A DNA stretch of 64,000 nt from Fistularia commersonii. Its lineage: Eukaryota; Chordata; Actinopteri; Syngnathiformes; Fistulariidae. The translations under genes and the position numbers were made by a program. Positions 12,501 to 27,400 of the stretch are shown piece by piece; position 1 is the stretch's first letter, and each line of letters begins with the position of its first letter. The notes under the pieces are model-generated. The model ran no database searches. It was given only the letters and a program-made list of their open reading frames with translations, and was not told the DNA's origin. The stretch is taken from positions 13,304,956 through 13,368,955 of the forward strand of contig JBBMNZ010000014.1 of the NCBI GenBank assembly GCA_037954325.1, written 5' to 3'.

Positions 12501-15008
12501 GTCCCTTTACATAGCGAACATGCTTCCCCCTCCCTATGACACTAGATGGCAATAGCAGCTTACTTTACAGTCACTACAGTCTTGCGATATACCACTGAAA
12601 ACATTCCTCAATTTCTCTCTCTTCATTCCCCTGTTATTCTGTCCTTCACTCTCTCTGTTACGAATGCAGAATATCGAGGTAGATGTCAAGTGTGAAATCC
12701 TTGCATTGGATTGCAGAACCAAATGTTACACTGTGGGGTCCCCATGATAATCCAATTTAAATAATCTCTCTCACAACAATGACCTTTCATCCCACTATTG
12801 CTATTTGAATCAGAATTAGTTCTAAAGTGTCTGCCTGATAAGGAACATTTCATTCTCATGTTCAAATTACTTGAGTCTTTAAAGGATTAGAACATGCCAA
12901 ATGCTGTTGATGTTCTTTGTCTCGCCCACTTTTACTGGGATTGTAAAAATATTGCAGTTATTCACAGAGAGGAATTGGTTTTTATTCATATTGGTCACAA
13001 AATTAATGACAGGTATTGTGTGTTGTACATTGTGATTGTCCTCATGTGGCGCACAATGAATTCATCTAAGCTCAGAGAAAAGGGTCTACAGTGAAACTGT
13101 CTAAGAGCTGGTCTAAAGTTACCCAGCTCAAAAGCAAATGAAATATTGCACACGTCCTGTACCTGAGGTCCTTAGTCTAGAGCTTGTGATATATTCCTGC
13201 CACAAGTTTTGAACTTCTGTCTTTTAACCTCTTAGAGATGGTTAATCTTGCTGGGTTACTACACAGGTTATGGAAATGCTGCTCTAGTTTTTTGTTTTTA
13301 TGATCCTCCTCCCAATTATTATGAAATGAGTCAAAAAGCTGCTGTGGAGAACACTTGTACTGCTGTATCCTTATTATCTGTGCCTTTCATTTCAATTTTT
13401 TATACAAATTGAAATGACTATCTTTACTGGTTTAACTACAAATTGAATACCCATCTCAACTTTGCATTCCATTTCATGGTAAACAGAAGTCTCAACACTC
13501 TGAATGACATGTATGGCCGTTTTTATTTTCTTTTGAGCCTGAAAAGACATTCACAAAAGTTATACTTTGTTCCCCTTTGAAGTTGTTCCTATAGCTTGTT
13601 ACCTGTTCAGCTGTAAAGAGAAAGCCTGCGAGAAATGGTAACACTGACTGCTGTAACATTGCAAGATAATTGATATTGACAGAAGTCCTTCTGTGGTTAG
13701 TGTCTCAAATTTGCATGTACCTGTCATACTGGCCCAATGAACAATATTCAAAAACACTGAATCGTCTTTGACATATAGTGCCACAGTCATAGGTGTGGTC
13801 TGCTTGGTTCTTTGATAGCCTGGAGGAAGACTACCAGTCATACTGTTGAGTTGCTAATGTAAGCTCAGCAGGAGATTTGACTGACCTGCTTAAATGCATT
13901 GTCTCTCAGGATTTTTTACATTCTCTGCTTAAGTTTCCTCAGTACGAACTGAGTTGACCCATCATTCAGCTTGCATCGTGGAGTGTCCCGTTACATTTGC
14001 ATTCACTGCCACCGTGGCTGGTGCCAGTCCAGACTGGTACCTGCAGCTGGCAGATAATTATTCTCAAGCCTGTAGCCATGACATCCGAGGAATACAACAC
14101 CAACACTGTTTTCGAAGAGACCAAGCACCCAAACAATAAATCATTTAGCTAAATTTTGCAGATATGCCACCTTACGGTTCTGTCTTGAAATTGCCTTTTT
14201 CATTTTCATTTTTCTAATTATTCTGATACCACATACCATTAATGCCCGATTAACGTAATCTAGATTTTTATGTAACATTATATAGTGCATCGATGAATGA
14301 TCATCTCACTTACTCTACTTTCATTGTTTTGAGTAAAATAGAAGGAAATTGTCTCTGTCTACATCTCTCCTGTCTCTTTTTTTGAAAGTCAATAAATGGA
14401 TTTGATCCAAATAAATTAAACAAAAGATAATTCCTCCTAAACCAAAACAAAAATAGACAAGCTTCCCTTATTTCCATGTAATTCACTTATTGCATTTTGT
14501 AAGTTTTTTCTTAATTATAAAATTAAATGGATTTGCAGGGAAATGTAATTAATAGTAGCATAATACACAAATTCCCCCCCCTCCCCCCCAGTGGCTCTAG
14601 GGACCCAAGCAACTTTTTGTGTTTATATAACTGCAAACAGTGATACATTATTCACTTTCATGGAATGAAGAAGTCAAATACACATTCACACTGGACTCCA
14701 CCTATGGATGGTTCACAAACATGTTGGAAATACCCTCACGCTGTGTGTATGCCCCACTTATGTTGTGTTTATTTGTACCCTCAGTTGAAATAAAGAGGCC
14801 TCCTGTATATATTTTGTTCACAGGAGGTATTCTGAGAAGCCGTCTTACTAGAATGAGCCAGATGTCTCAGTTTGGAGGAAGTTGCCTCTCTTGTTTGTAT
14901 TTAAAGAATCTGTTGAATCTACAGCCATGTTTTTTTCCTTCTCTCTAACATGTTGTGGGAGCTGATCAGGTTGGGAAACGGGTGTGAGTGAAACAGCTGT
15001 GTTCATGC

Positions 15009-15090
<82 letters not shown>

Positions 15091-18000
15091 GCATGCACAC
15101 AATAGAAGCAGACTGAGGCAGATGGGGACAAGCTTCATTACAGCGCTACATATAAGCTGGTGAATTGCTTGATGTTTTATCATGTACTTCTCTGACTGCT
15201 TATTTAGTCAGACATATGGTAACTTACTGCTGTTAAGCCATTTAGATGAATGAAAAACAGGTTAAATTAGCTGTTTTGCGTAGCACACGGGTTTTGTCTT
15301 GAGTTTTAATGGATTTCAACCCTTAATGGAGCTTAAGGAATATCTCTGGATCTATGTAGAGATATTCTTTAACTTTGAATACGTACCTACTAGAGTACCT
15401 TACATACACACACACACCCACACATACACACACCCACACACACACACACACACACACACAATCTGACACTGACATGCACTGAGACTCACTTAGATTTGAT
15501 ACACACGGTTAACCAATTAATTATAGTTATTCAAATTGAAGAGGATGTGACAGAAAAAATGTAACTAGATATAAATAAATGAAAATAGACACAAAAAGGG
15601 GGTAAAGGGACAAGACACATTTGAAAATGAAGGGCTAGGCAGATGCAGGGGTGGCTGTGGAGGAAAAGAGGTGAATAGCGTGGGTGGAGGTTGTGATGGA
15701 GAAGTAGGCAAAGATAAGCCTCCAATTGTATCAATAATTGTGATCTGTAAGAATTAATCTGGTTCTGCATGTAAAGCTATTTGGTTTACTGTCTGTTCAA
15801 ACATACATATGTAACCACCCAGAAAGTCTTCTGTGTTTGTCTTTAAGAACCCTTGCACTATGGTCATGACATCAGGTTCAAACAACTAGTTTCTCATGTC
15901 TTTAAAAACATGCTCAATGTGTGTGATATGCTTTTTTTTTATTTTCCTGGTTTAGTGCTCCACAGTTTTAGCTGCAGAGACTAGAGAAAGGTTGACAATC
16001 TGTGAAAGTAGCCTCTTCAATCTTTCCTGAAAATCAATATAAAAAACAGCAGTATATATAGTTTAAAAAAGACGCATGGAAAGCTTATCATGTCTGAGAT
16101 TTATATAATGAATGACTTTACCATGCTGTCTCTTGAGTAAATTCACCAAGGGGCTCGTAATGAGGAGACACATAATTTCTACTGTGGGGGAGAAAGACAC
16201 GGCTGGTATTTAATAAATACATTAATAGATGGACTTCAAATTACGAGCAAGCTATTGCCCCCTGAGGAAATACACGTAGGATGTACATGATAATATTCTG
16301 TAGCCTTTTTGCTTTATTTTTGGTCTATTAATGCTTTTCTGGTGCGTGTTTGAGTGGCAGCAGCTGGTGTGTTACTCTAAATAATTTCAACCTTTAGATA
16401 ACATGGAAAAGGGAAAAAGAAAAAGATAAACTTCTGTAATTTAATGTCGTGAGCAGTTTGTGCTGCATCAAGTGAGAAACATGGAATAGGGCAGCCAGTT
16501 GTACATGATGGACACACCCATGGAGGCACAGTTGGACAATGATAATTTTGATTTTACCCATATAAAATTGGTTGCATGATAACATGTAAAGACAATGTGA
16601 ACTGCCAGAGTTGATCAAAACTCCACAATTATTTGACATGTTGCCGGAATTTATGTGACGTGAGGGATTCAGTTTTTCTGAAAAATGTTCTCTAATTCAA
16701 GGTCTTGGTAAAAATTTTAGAAACAACTGTCCAAAATCTGTTCAGTTGTTTTTTTAGTTTATGGTCACCACCAGGATATCATTATTCTTTACTAATTTTT
16801 GTACCCATCAGTTTAGTCAAACCACTCATCGAAATGTAAATTTAGATGACTTGTAATTGTGATTCCCTGCGATTGACTGGCGACCAGTCCAGGGTGTATC
16901 CCTGCCCAATGACAGCTGGGATAGGTTCCAGCATCCCCCGTGACCCTGATTACAAGATGAGCGTCAGAAGATGGACAGATGGATGTAATTGTAATTGTAA
17001 ATTTGTAAATTGTAAATTTCTTATGATTTCACACTTCTGAACTCCAGTCTATAGGTGTTCCTCGTGCAATACCGTGCTTGTGTTTTTTACTTTAGAGATG
17101 TGTCAAAATGCCTGCTGTGAAGACGGTCTGTTCTCTGCAGAGAGAAATACCCCGAATATAGCTCAGGCTTAGTCCAAGCTTGAAAGTCCATTATGACAGC
17201 AATGAGCAGACAGACACACAATAAACAAGGTTTGGGTTTGTTCTGAAAATATGTCATGTTTACAGAGCACAGTTCTGTCATTGCATCACTGATGTGCATC
17301 TCAGTGATGAAATTGGAAACCTCAAATCATGGGAATCTGTCCAGAGCTGATCGCTTTACCCCAAAAAACATGTTTTAAGATACAATTCGATTTAAAAATA
17401 AAAAAAAAATGCACTTAATTTAGAACAATAGCCCTGCCATCAGCTGGTGACCAGTCCAGGATGTATCCTCCCTCTTGCCCAATGAAAGTTGGGATAGGCT
17501 CCAGCATCTCTGTGACCCTATGAACAGGATAAGCAGTAGATAATGATTGAAAGAATTAATTTATACAGTTCATTTTTAATTGATGCAGTGTTGCAATGTT
17601 TTGGTTTTGCATGGTCGATCCCAGTGAAACGTGTTCTCATTACATGTAACATAATATATTGCAACAAATAAAGACATGAATCACGATTGTCAGTGAATAG
17701 ATGGGACAGTGAATGTAAAATATTTAAAACTATTGATGAGTGGGATGGCATAGGGAAGAAGAAAGTGGATCAGTTGCCTATATCATCGTTCTTCTTTGTA
17801 TAGCTGCTTGCTTGAAATTATCTGTCAGATTAGTCTTGAGAGGTAATTTATTGCCTTGCTTGAAGCTATGTGTTAAATAAATATAGGCAAGTAAATAAAG
17901 GGGTAGAAGGAGGTAATGGGAGTACCGACTGCTGCTGTTATCTGATTGAAACATGGCAGACACACTGCCCACAGGGTAAGAGAGAGCTGCATGAGTGTGT

Positions 18001-21000
18001 ATATTCATAAGCGTTTATGTATCAATATCATCTTACAATACAGTACAGTTGTGTCAAATTTGCTTCATACCCATGTGTTTTTTATTTCAAGATCCCCCTC
18101 ACCCATTCAAAAGCCTTGTAACATGAGCTAACATATGCTTTACCTTCAATGTAAATGAGTCGCCATTCAATCCCTGTTTATTTAACTCTACAGTTGTCAT
18201 GGCTCTTCATCAGCTCTACCTCTGATCAATAGCAATTAAACCCAAGACCAGGGTGGGCACGTTAATTTCTACAGTTTTCGGGAGCATGCGCCTTCTGTGG
18301 TAGCTTCTGCACTTATGAATTATTCCATTCATAAAAAAGTTCTGTCTCAATCAAATGATCATCTGGTGCTGAGTTGGAAAAATTAAAGATTTAAAGCCCA
18401 ACCAACGTTTTCACTGTGGTCATAGCTGCTTATCACCCACTCACCTTTTTAGTACATTTACCAGGTTTCATTTCATTTTGAACACTGGTATGGGCAGCCA
18501 AGTATTTTGGCATCCTACAATCAAAAAGGACAAAAGGATCTTATATTTCTGATCCCATTTTTTTTCTTGAACTGTTTTAATTTGCTTGTGATGATACCAT
18601 TTTTTACGTCTTTGCGAAGTTGGAAACTCATGTCACTCTTTATTTCAAAACATTTACAGCAGATGAAGTCTCATATAGGGAACTAAATCATTTAGAATGT
18701 TTGCCAATTTATAACATTTGAGATGTTAATATAATAATTAATATAATTCTGTCAATTCTATTCAAGACATGTCTGACAAGAATCTTTTTACTTGTAAAAA
18801 TTGTATGACTCATGGACTGTGGATACAGCCATCTCTATTCACAGTATTATTATCATTGAATATCTGCCTTGATGAGAAGATAGACTTAAATATGTTGTTG
18901 AGTATAAACTTACAACAACAATATCAAATAACTGCAAATAAACCCCTTTCTTTTCGCATCAAAAAAGACAGTGAAACTTTAATGCCTGAGACAACATCTC
19001 AAAATGTGTGTCACTTACCATTTGTGCATTTAAACTTGAAATGGCTTTAATATAACTTTGTTAATGTGGTCTTTCATAGTTTTTGTCATTATCAAAGAGA
19101 AATATAATCAGCAGTTTCTAATCAGAAGTGTCTTCTATAGTGTATGACATTCCTTCCCTGAGCATTTTTTTCACATGTAGTAATCATGCATCTATGCTCA
19201 ACACATGCAAGGATGTCATTGCTTCACATTTCATGCAGACATAATTAATAATTATATGAATTAGAGGTGGTATTGGATCAAGTGTGGTATCATATCTTAA
19301 TGTTAGGAATAACCTCCTACAATATTTTCATCACTCCATTTATATCAGGCAGGATTAACTATTGAATCCCTGCTCAGTTATATTTGTTAGTTGTATTTTT
19401 CCACCTGGTGCAGGCCCATTTTGTCTTCTTGCTGTGGAGTGTAAGATACATTTTGTTTTGCTGCCAGAGATTTGCTAGTCATGTTGTCATCTATTCCTAA
19501 AATAGCTTCAGTTAACAAGTGAAACAACATTGCAAAGAATGGGAACTGTCAAAACTTCATGTAGATCAGATTTTGTGCAATGAAATGTTTCCACAGGAAG
19601 TGTTCTCAACTCTTGTTCCAGCGTGTTAACTTATCCTCGTTGTTGTTTTGTTTCATCTGTCATTTTTTTTTTTCACAATTCAACCGTAAAATCTGTATTC
19701 TTTGTCTATTGCTTGTTCCCTGTTAATATTTCCCCCCTTTCTCACTTACTTTTTGTATACTATATATTCACACACTCTCTCTTTTTGCACCATCTAAATA
19801 GATATTTTGCAACTCTACATGTGTATTGAATTTATTAATATGCAAAAATTGCCTTGCCAAATCTCTGCTAAGCTTGCGTCTTGCAGATGCCACCCTCAAC
19901 TATGCCTTTTCTTAATTGTAATTGTATTACAACAATTGCTCATGTTTGTTGTTAGATTACTGGGTAATCTAGTCATGTTTCTTGCAATTCTTATGTTCTC
20001 AGACTAAACACAAACTCCTCCTTAAAAGTTGATAGTAATTTTGTATCCTTGGGTGCTGTGTTTTTGGTAATATTAACAATATCAATATTACAGTATGATT
20101 GTAGGTTTGCTTGCTCAGTGTTTCGTGTCAGTCTGACTTCATGTATATTATCTGACCAGATATTTGTTTTTGTGACAAATTTGGTCAAATAAAATAACTT
20201 GCTTGCGTCCATCGTTATCCATTGTCTGTGGCGTTTAGTACTAAAGACGTGTTCTGAATTTATAATTAATTATTCAAAGCCATAAGTAGCAACAAGCAAA
20301 AAAAAAGTTCCACATAGATATAAAAAAATGTGTATTTTACCACCTGGAGTCTATTTCCTTGTACTGTGGGTTTGAATGATAGATTACAGGACAGTCTTGG
20401 CATGCGTCTTACCATGTTTTTGCAGGAAACTCTTTTGCCTCATCCCTCCATGGGTACATATGACTTTAAAAGAATACAATTTGCTATTCCCATGGCAAAG
20501 ATATTGTAGCCTGAACAATGTGCCGGTTAATTTAGATACATCGGACTGTTTCAGCATCAGTCAAGATTGAGTTGAACCCAATTGCACTGTCTGATATATC
20601 ACTGCAGTATTCAGGAGTGTAAGCTAGGGCTGCACAACTAAAGTCATGAAATATACAGCTAGTTGTTATGTTCCAAGTTCCATGTCATCTAGCTTGTATG
20701 TGAATGACAGACCCTGTGTATTGCCTCCACAGCGCACTTTCTGGATGAACGCATTTGGATTTTCCCTTCCTGCATAGACACTACATCTCTATCTGTGAAG
20801 TGAAGTACTGTAGGATTTGATAATGCGCTCAACCAAGAATTCAGCTTCATACACGATTCAAGGGTCATGGTTCAACGCACCCATGATATATAGGATTTTA
20901 ACCAAGAAATAATGAAAATATTTATGCCCTTTTGTTTGTAGACATTTCATTTCAAGAGTTTGGGATTCTTTGATTCTTTCAGTTTCTGCATCCTTCTCTA

Positions 21001-24000
21001 AGCATAGCATTTGGAATAAAGAAATTCTTAAAACTTCAAAATGAATTTATATTTTAGCTTTTGATGCAGACCAGTGATCATAATTTAGTTGGCTCTGTGT
21101 CTGATCCTCTTTTTCAGCAGACCAGTGTACATTGTGAGATTTTTTTTATCACAATGCAGTGCAGATGCAGCTCTAATTGGTGCCCTATTATATTTTCTCA
21201 TGGTGCTGATTTCAATCTAAACACATTCAAAGACAGAAGGGCAGAGAGATTCAGACAATGTCAGATTTCCCAACAGAGAGAGAAAAAAAAGAATGATTAT
21301 CAGCATAGTTGTCTCAGTCAGCCTGTGTGTGTGGGTGTGTGTGTGTACCTGCGTGTGCGCGCTTGCTGCGTCCATGCATCAGGTGAGTGCGTCTGCTTGC
21401 GTGTGTAAGTGTAATGTCTTAGCTGGTTGGTTATTATCTACCATAGACTCGTCGGTCCCTGGAGGGACACCCAAAGAGTCCTCTGATTCACTTGCACCCC
21501 CTTCTCCCACTGCACATTAAAATGGAGGGCAGAGAAAGGAAGCATTTTATTTTGAATTTCAAGCTATTGTGTTTCTGCTTAATCCCTGTCAAACAGGGAC
21601 TTGTCTAACATATTATATAAACATACGAACAATTTCAGTCCGGCTTCTCACCTGCATTAACATGCAACAGCTGATGTTTTCGCCCAACCGTGGAAGTGTC
21701 TTCCATATCAGAACCTCTTTTGGTTTTTGTCTCTCCTCACTTTAGGTCTGTTTATGATACACAGATGATCAGCCCTGAACTCATTTGGTGTTCAGCAGCC
21801 CTGATAATTATGATGAATCTTCCTCCCTGTGTGTTTCTATGTGCGTGTGTGTGCATATGTATGTGTGTTGACTTTCCTTAACTCGCTTTTTCTGTACTGA
21901 TGATGCTGCCTTTTCCTGCCCTGTTGATATTAGTCAGACGTGGTATTTTAGCTCTTTAAAAATATTGATTGACATCAACTGACTGGACAGACCAGATGTG
22001 ATTGATGCAGCATAATATAGTAAGCTTAAATTAAACATGACAAGCTGTCATTCTTTGTGACCATCTTTATGTTGCTGTTCATTGTATGGAAAAGTGGACC
22101 AGGAAGGTCCATCCTATAGGTCTTCCTTTGAGGATGGCTTTATTATCAATTTAAAAGGAATATAGTCTACTTTTGACCCTTTTTCTTAATTTTTCATTTT
22201 TAACGATTTATTTATTTAACACTTTCTTAGCTAAATGCCTTTAATTCTATTCCTGAATATGAGAAAATGCAATTTTGAAATCATGAAAACATTTCCTATC
22301 AATATCTAAATTGGAAAACAAAATAAAATAGGATAGGAATGATCAGGATATGACCATTGATAACTTAATCTCAATATAATAGAGGGATACTATTGAAATT
22401 TAACATTTGTTAATGCTTATCTCTGACAAACTCATACTACTCTAAATATGGCAGACTAAGTAATCTGGTCACAAAATGTGCTTTTTCAAGGTTGTCTTCT
22501 CTAATATATCAGTGTCCGGGTTATGTGACAGTTTTGCAAATTTGTGTATAAGTGACTCCTAAATAATTAGATCAATTTTCCATCTGAGGTAGCAGTTGAA
22601 AACTTCACATCCCAGCCGTCCCTTTGGCATCCCTGGCTTTAAGCTGAATCATTAATCCTTGCCATTCGCTGATGAATGTATTTAAGAGGGCAGGTGACTA
22701 GTATTAAAAACAAAGCAAATATCTATAGTTCAGTGTTGACATATTGGCAGGCCTTCTCAAATATTCTGCTATGAAGGTAAAAACCTTATAAATGGCATGA
22801 TAAGCATTTGCTTGCAAATGGTTGAAGTTAAACACAATTAAAAATGTATTTTAACATCATACATTGCAAACAGATCTCGAGTAAATATGATATTGTCGAC
22901 TCACGTGATATTTCCAGAGATAGGGCACTAAAGTTCAGGAAAAGACTGGACATTTTTGCTAAATATGTCGATAACTACAATTTTTTCTCATTATCCTTTA
23001 AAAGTCAAGACTTTCTGAGGCTTAGTTCATGCCAGATGAGCAGTGTGAAGGACCTTTAATATTTTTTTTTAATTTTTTTGATTTTTTGCACTGTATTATT
23101 ATTAAATCTAGGTCATCCTTCACATCAGTTGTTTAGAGGGAAGCTGCAACAAGGTGTGGTACTCAGCCTGTGTTTTGTGAACCAACCCTTCAGTATAAGG
23201 GTGAGAAGCCATCGACAGAAATTTCATTTTTGAGTGAAAGATTCTTATATATTGCAGACAACATCTTCACGGTATCGGAACAACCCCAGGCAGCTGGAGG
23301 TCATGTCAGTGTCTGGTCTGGGCCGTTGGCAGTTTTTCAGTGTCAGTATTACAATGCACAGAAGGGACACAAAATAAACAAACCACTGGAGTCATGGACA
23401 GGAAGAGGGCTTGGTGTGATTTATTAAAAAATACTCCATTATCTGCAGAGGTATTTTTTGGTCCTTCCCTTAAGCCTCATCAGGTCAGACATCTACCTAT
23501 TCTAAATTTAAAACTAATATCTTCTGAGATAATTTGTGTTATATATATATTTTTTATATTTAGAAGTAGCTTGTCTGTCAACTGCGGCCCAGCCCCAAAT
23601 GAGGACAGGTACTACACAACTGTAATCTCTCAAACACTGAGCGCTTTTCGGTGAAATAAGAGTTTGGTTTATTGAGTGGTTTCATGGTTTCAATATCCAA
23701 TATGCTAATTTTTGGCATTCTGTATTTTACTCTCCTCCCCTTTTTTTTTTTTTACTGGGGTTCCAATGTGTCTCCAGTGTTTTCCATTTTCCAGTATTCC
23801 AACCTCCTGCATGTTATAGACTGTGGGAGGAAAATGGTGGGTGAGCAAACTCAACACAGAAAAGCCCCCTGTGGGAATTGAACCAAGGGTCCTTTGTAAT
23901 GTGGAAACCTTAACCACTGTGCTGCCCAATGATAGTTGTACATAAATATACTGTCAGCACAAAAAATATGCTCCCATATTTATATTCAGTCAACAATAAT

Positions 24001-24403
24001 ACAGAGCACATTTTGCTACATTCGTTAAATCTAAATGAAAATCAGTGCTTGATATTTATCTGTTTTTTGAGTAGAAATGTAAATTTTCGATGGATACTTC
24101 AACTCTCCGGCTTGGGTTTTGCATGAAATAATTCTAAGAGAAGGGTACTTCAGCTTCTTTGGGAATTTCTAACACTAAAGATTGAGCTGCATTTTTATAT
24201 TATTTGTGATTCTCTCTCTCCCTGCTTCTTTTTCTATCTGCTTTTTTCTCATTTGCTCTCTTTCCTCTCCCTTCTTTTCAAAATGTCTAGTCTGCAGATG
24301 AGCTAGAGATGATGGTAAGCTTTATCATAACATTCAAAATGTGCTTTTCTTCACTTCTTTATCCATCCACCTGTTATACAGTACATATCTGTGTGTGTGT
24401 GTG

Positions 24404-24454
<51 letters not shown>

Positions 24455-27400
24455 TGTGTGTGTAAAATTATATTTGTCTACACATACACAAACAAATGCA
24501 TACTTTCTGGTTTATTTGTGACATGATATTCACCAGGTAAAGCAGATATGGCCGTTTGTATGTCAGTCAAAATGTACTTATTAAATTAACTTATTTAATT
24601 TTTAATTATTTTTTGAGAACTTTGAAGTACAACATGTCAGTCAATCCTATCTCAATTTCCTCACACATACAATCCAAAAGCCTGCTAGGGCGAGTCGCTT
24701 GATTAATCAGCCCAACAATGTTGTTGGAGATGTTCTCTTGTATGGGACTTGAGGTCTCGAGTTGGGTTGGTTTTGAAAGTCCTGGTGTACAATTGCGCCA
24801 AGACTAAATTTGTGAATTGGCACCTATAGCTTTTATACTAGATCAGTCAAGGCCTGGTTTGCCAACAATTGGCAGTGGTGCATATTACCTACCTTCAGGA
24901 TACCAGTGACAATTGGTCTACCGTGGGTCAAAGAAGGAGAGGAGGAAGGTGAGTTCAGAAGCAGAGAACAAAGGAAAGGCAAGAGTTGGTTGATATGCTG
25001 AGAGAGGAGGTGGCTATACTCTGTGTCCAGGAAGTCCAACTGGAGTGGAGAGGTGGCATGGACAGGAACTTAGGGGCAGATTTTAGGTTGCCATGGTACT
25101 GAAAGGAAGAGAACTGTAGTAGAAATGATCTTTAAGGTATGGTTTTTAGGACTGTTAGTTGGGATTGGAGGAGAAGGAAAATTCTCAATTGAGTAAGAGA
25201 GTGGTGAACAGTGCAGGTTTCATTGGACATGATGGGGCAGGCAATAGAGTTGATGAAGAAGTGATGGGCAGACAGTATCCAGGATAGGAGTCGGGGGACG
25301 GATGCTGTTGAGGTTTGAAAAACTCTGGATTATGCATGTGTTGGAGACTAACTACTCCTGGATGGCGATTTAGTTGTTTTCTTGCATGGGGTTGGGTTGG
25401 GGGATGACCACCTGGCACCTCCAATGTTACACCTCATCAGTTGTGCGCCCCTGCCTCATTGGGTATGTTGGCCTTTTATCACAATCTACCCTCAGCCGAG
25501 GCTGACCCAGTGCAGGCTGATTGGGCATGGGATATGAAACATAAAATTATATTGGAAGAAGGGAGAAATTATTTCAGGTTTTTTGTTTGAGTCAGATGGT
25601 AAATTTTGACCTGGTTTTCACCCTGCTTAACATCCTGATTTTAATTAATTTTGGTTATGACTGAAAAAGTAAACCTTCATTATGTTGAGAAAATGTCTAA
25701 ATATTTTCTACTTTTACCTGTTCCATGTCCCTTCCAACAATTTTTTGCTCTCCTCTACATTCCCCGTCAGTAGATATGTCCCTTTGTTTAAGGTTATACA
25801 CATAAATAACACTCTCAATTCACTATTGATACACATTGTGAAACCTGGAAAGTACATCTTTCATCCTTGCTCCCTGCCTCTTTTATCTTTTTTCTCCTCT
25901 ATTCTTATCATGAAGTACTTTCCATTTCCTCCATCCACAAAGTAGCTCTTTTACACATGCTCTCTTTTATTTTTTACAGTTTTCTGTTGCACAGTGTGTT
26001 TACATGTGCATGTGTGCGCCCACTTGGCTGAACTCAAACACTAAGCTGTTTTTTTTTTTCGTTAACATGCACTCATTAGTCACCTAGTCCTAAATAAATT
26101 CCTAAAATATAATTCCTGCAGTGATTTGTCCGCTGGCATAAGCAAGGATAGGTGGGACTCTAAATGGGAGGCAGGTGACATGAAGATTTTCAAACAGAAG
26201 CAGTTTCTCAATTGTGACATTTTATATTTCTTCATCATGGGGTGCCGCACTAACACAGAATGGTCAAAGAGTGTCTTTTTTTGTCTCAGTCCAGTAGAGA
26301 GTCATCCCCTGAAACATATAGAACACTTAACAGATCAGATATACCTTTTTAGGTATGTGAATAAGAGCAATTAAATACTGTCAATAGAAATGCAAACATT
26401 ACATCCTTGTGGACATAATTAAGCCCTTTCTATCAGTACCCATGATCCCCTTTATTTTTTTTTGTCCTGAATTGTTTATAATGATCATCCATGTGAGTTT
26501 TGACTGTTTCCGGGTATCAGTGTGTTTGGTAATTTGTTCTGCTGAATGGTAAAGGTCCAAATATTTTTTTCCTCAAGTGACATGTAGACATAATCTGGAT
26601 TCATGTGGGAAATTTTCTCAATACAGGAAGAAGATACTACTTTTAATAGCATGATACACACAGAATACATACAAAATGAAGAGCCTCATATATAATATAC
26701 CAAAATAGAGGCACACCTAGCTAAAGGGATTTTGTGTTTAATTGGGACTTGGCTTTTAATTTAATTTTACAGCAAGTGTGTGCACAGAGCAAGCTGCCTG
26801 TTAATGATGCTGGAATAAGTATTAATGATTCTGAATATGTTGAATCATCCAGCAGGCAGGCTGTCTGAACATTTAGTTAATTTATTGATATCTACATTAT
26901 ATCCCTCTTTAGTTTGTCAGCACTCCTTGTGGGTGCAGCTGCTCACAGAGTTGGAATGATTAATTGTCATTCAGTCATCATTTGTTTGTGATCAGACCCA
27001 CATATGATTGTGCTGCCAAGAAACAGCATCCTCAGGTAGAAGATCATTCGAGGTACAAATTTAGTCTTATGATAATGCAGGAGGGTCTCTATGATTGAGT
27101 GTTGGAAATGATGACAAGTCTTAGCACAGTTTGATTCCATTACATGAGGCAGCCATTTTTCCTTACTTTCTTCTTCTTTTCACCAACTGAATCTCAGTTG
27201 TTCCACAGCAGCTTGTAAAAGAAAAAAAAATATTACTAGCAGTATATTTACAGTGTGGGAATCCTGCCCTGTGAATGTGCACCTTTAAACAATGCAGTCA
27301 TTTGGCATTTTCCCCTGTGGAGCTAGAATGTTCTCAGGCTTTCCAATTGCCTCTGCCCAAACTATTTTGTGTTACTAGCTTCTCATTTCCATTTAACATT

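Larger units (their letters stand above)
3486..24290. other. Intron 4 of chchd6 (about 20.8 kb)
   Basis: No further host exons are supported. 3.6-5.65 kb is mostly unique, AT-rich sequence. 5.65-9.17 kb is a retroelement complex. 9.2-15.0 kb is largely unique AT-rich sequence with one 31-bp tandem duplication. 15.0-15.5 kb holds two (CA)n tracts. SINE remnants lie near 16.9, 17.5 and 23.8 kb. 17.6-23.7 kb shows only scattered simple sequence, including TG-rich stretches at 21.3 and 21.84 kb. Confidence 0.75.
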
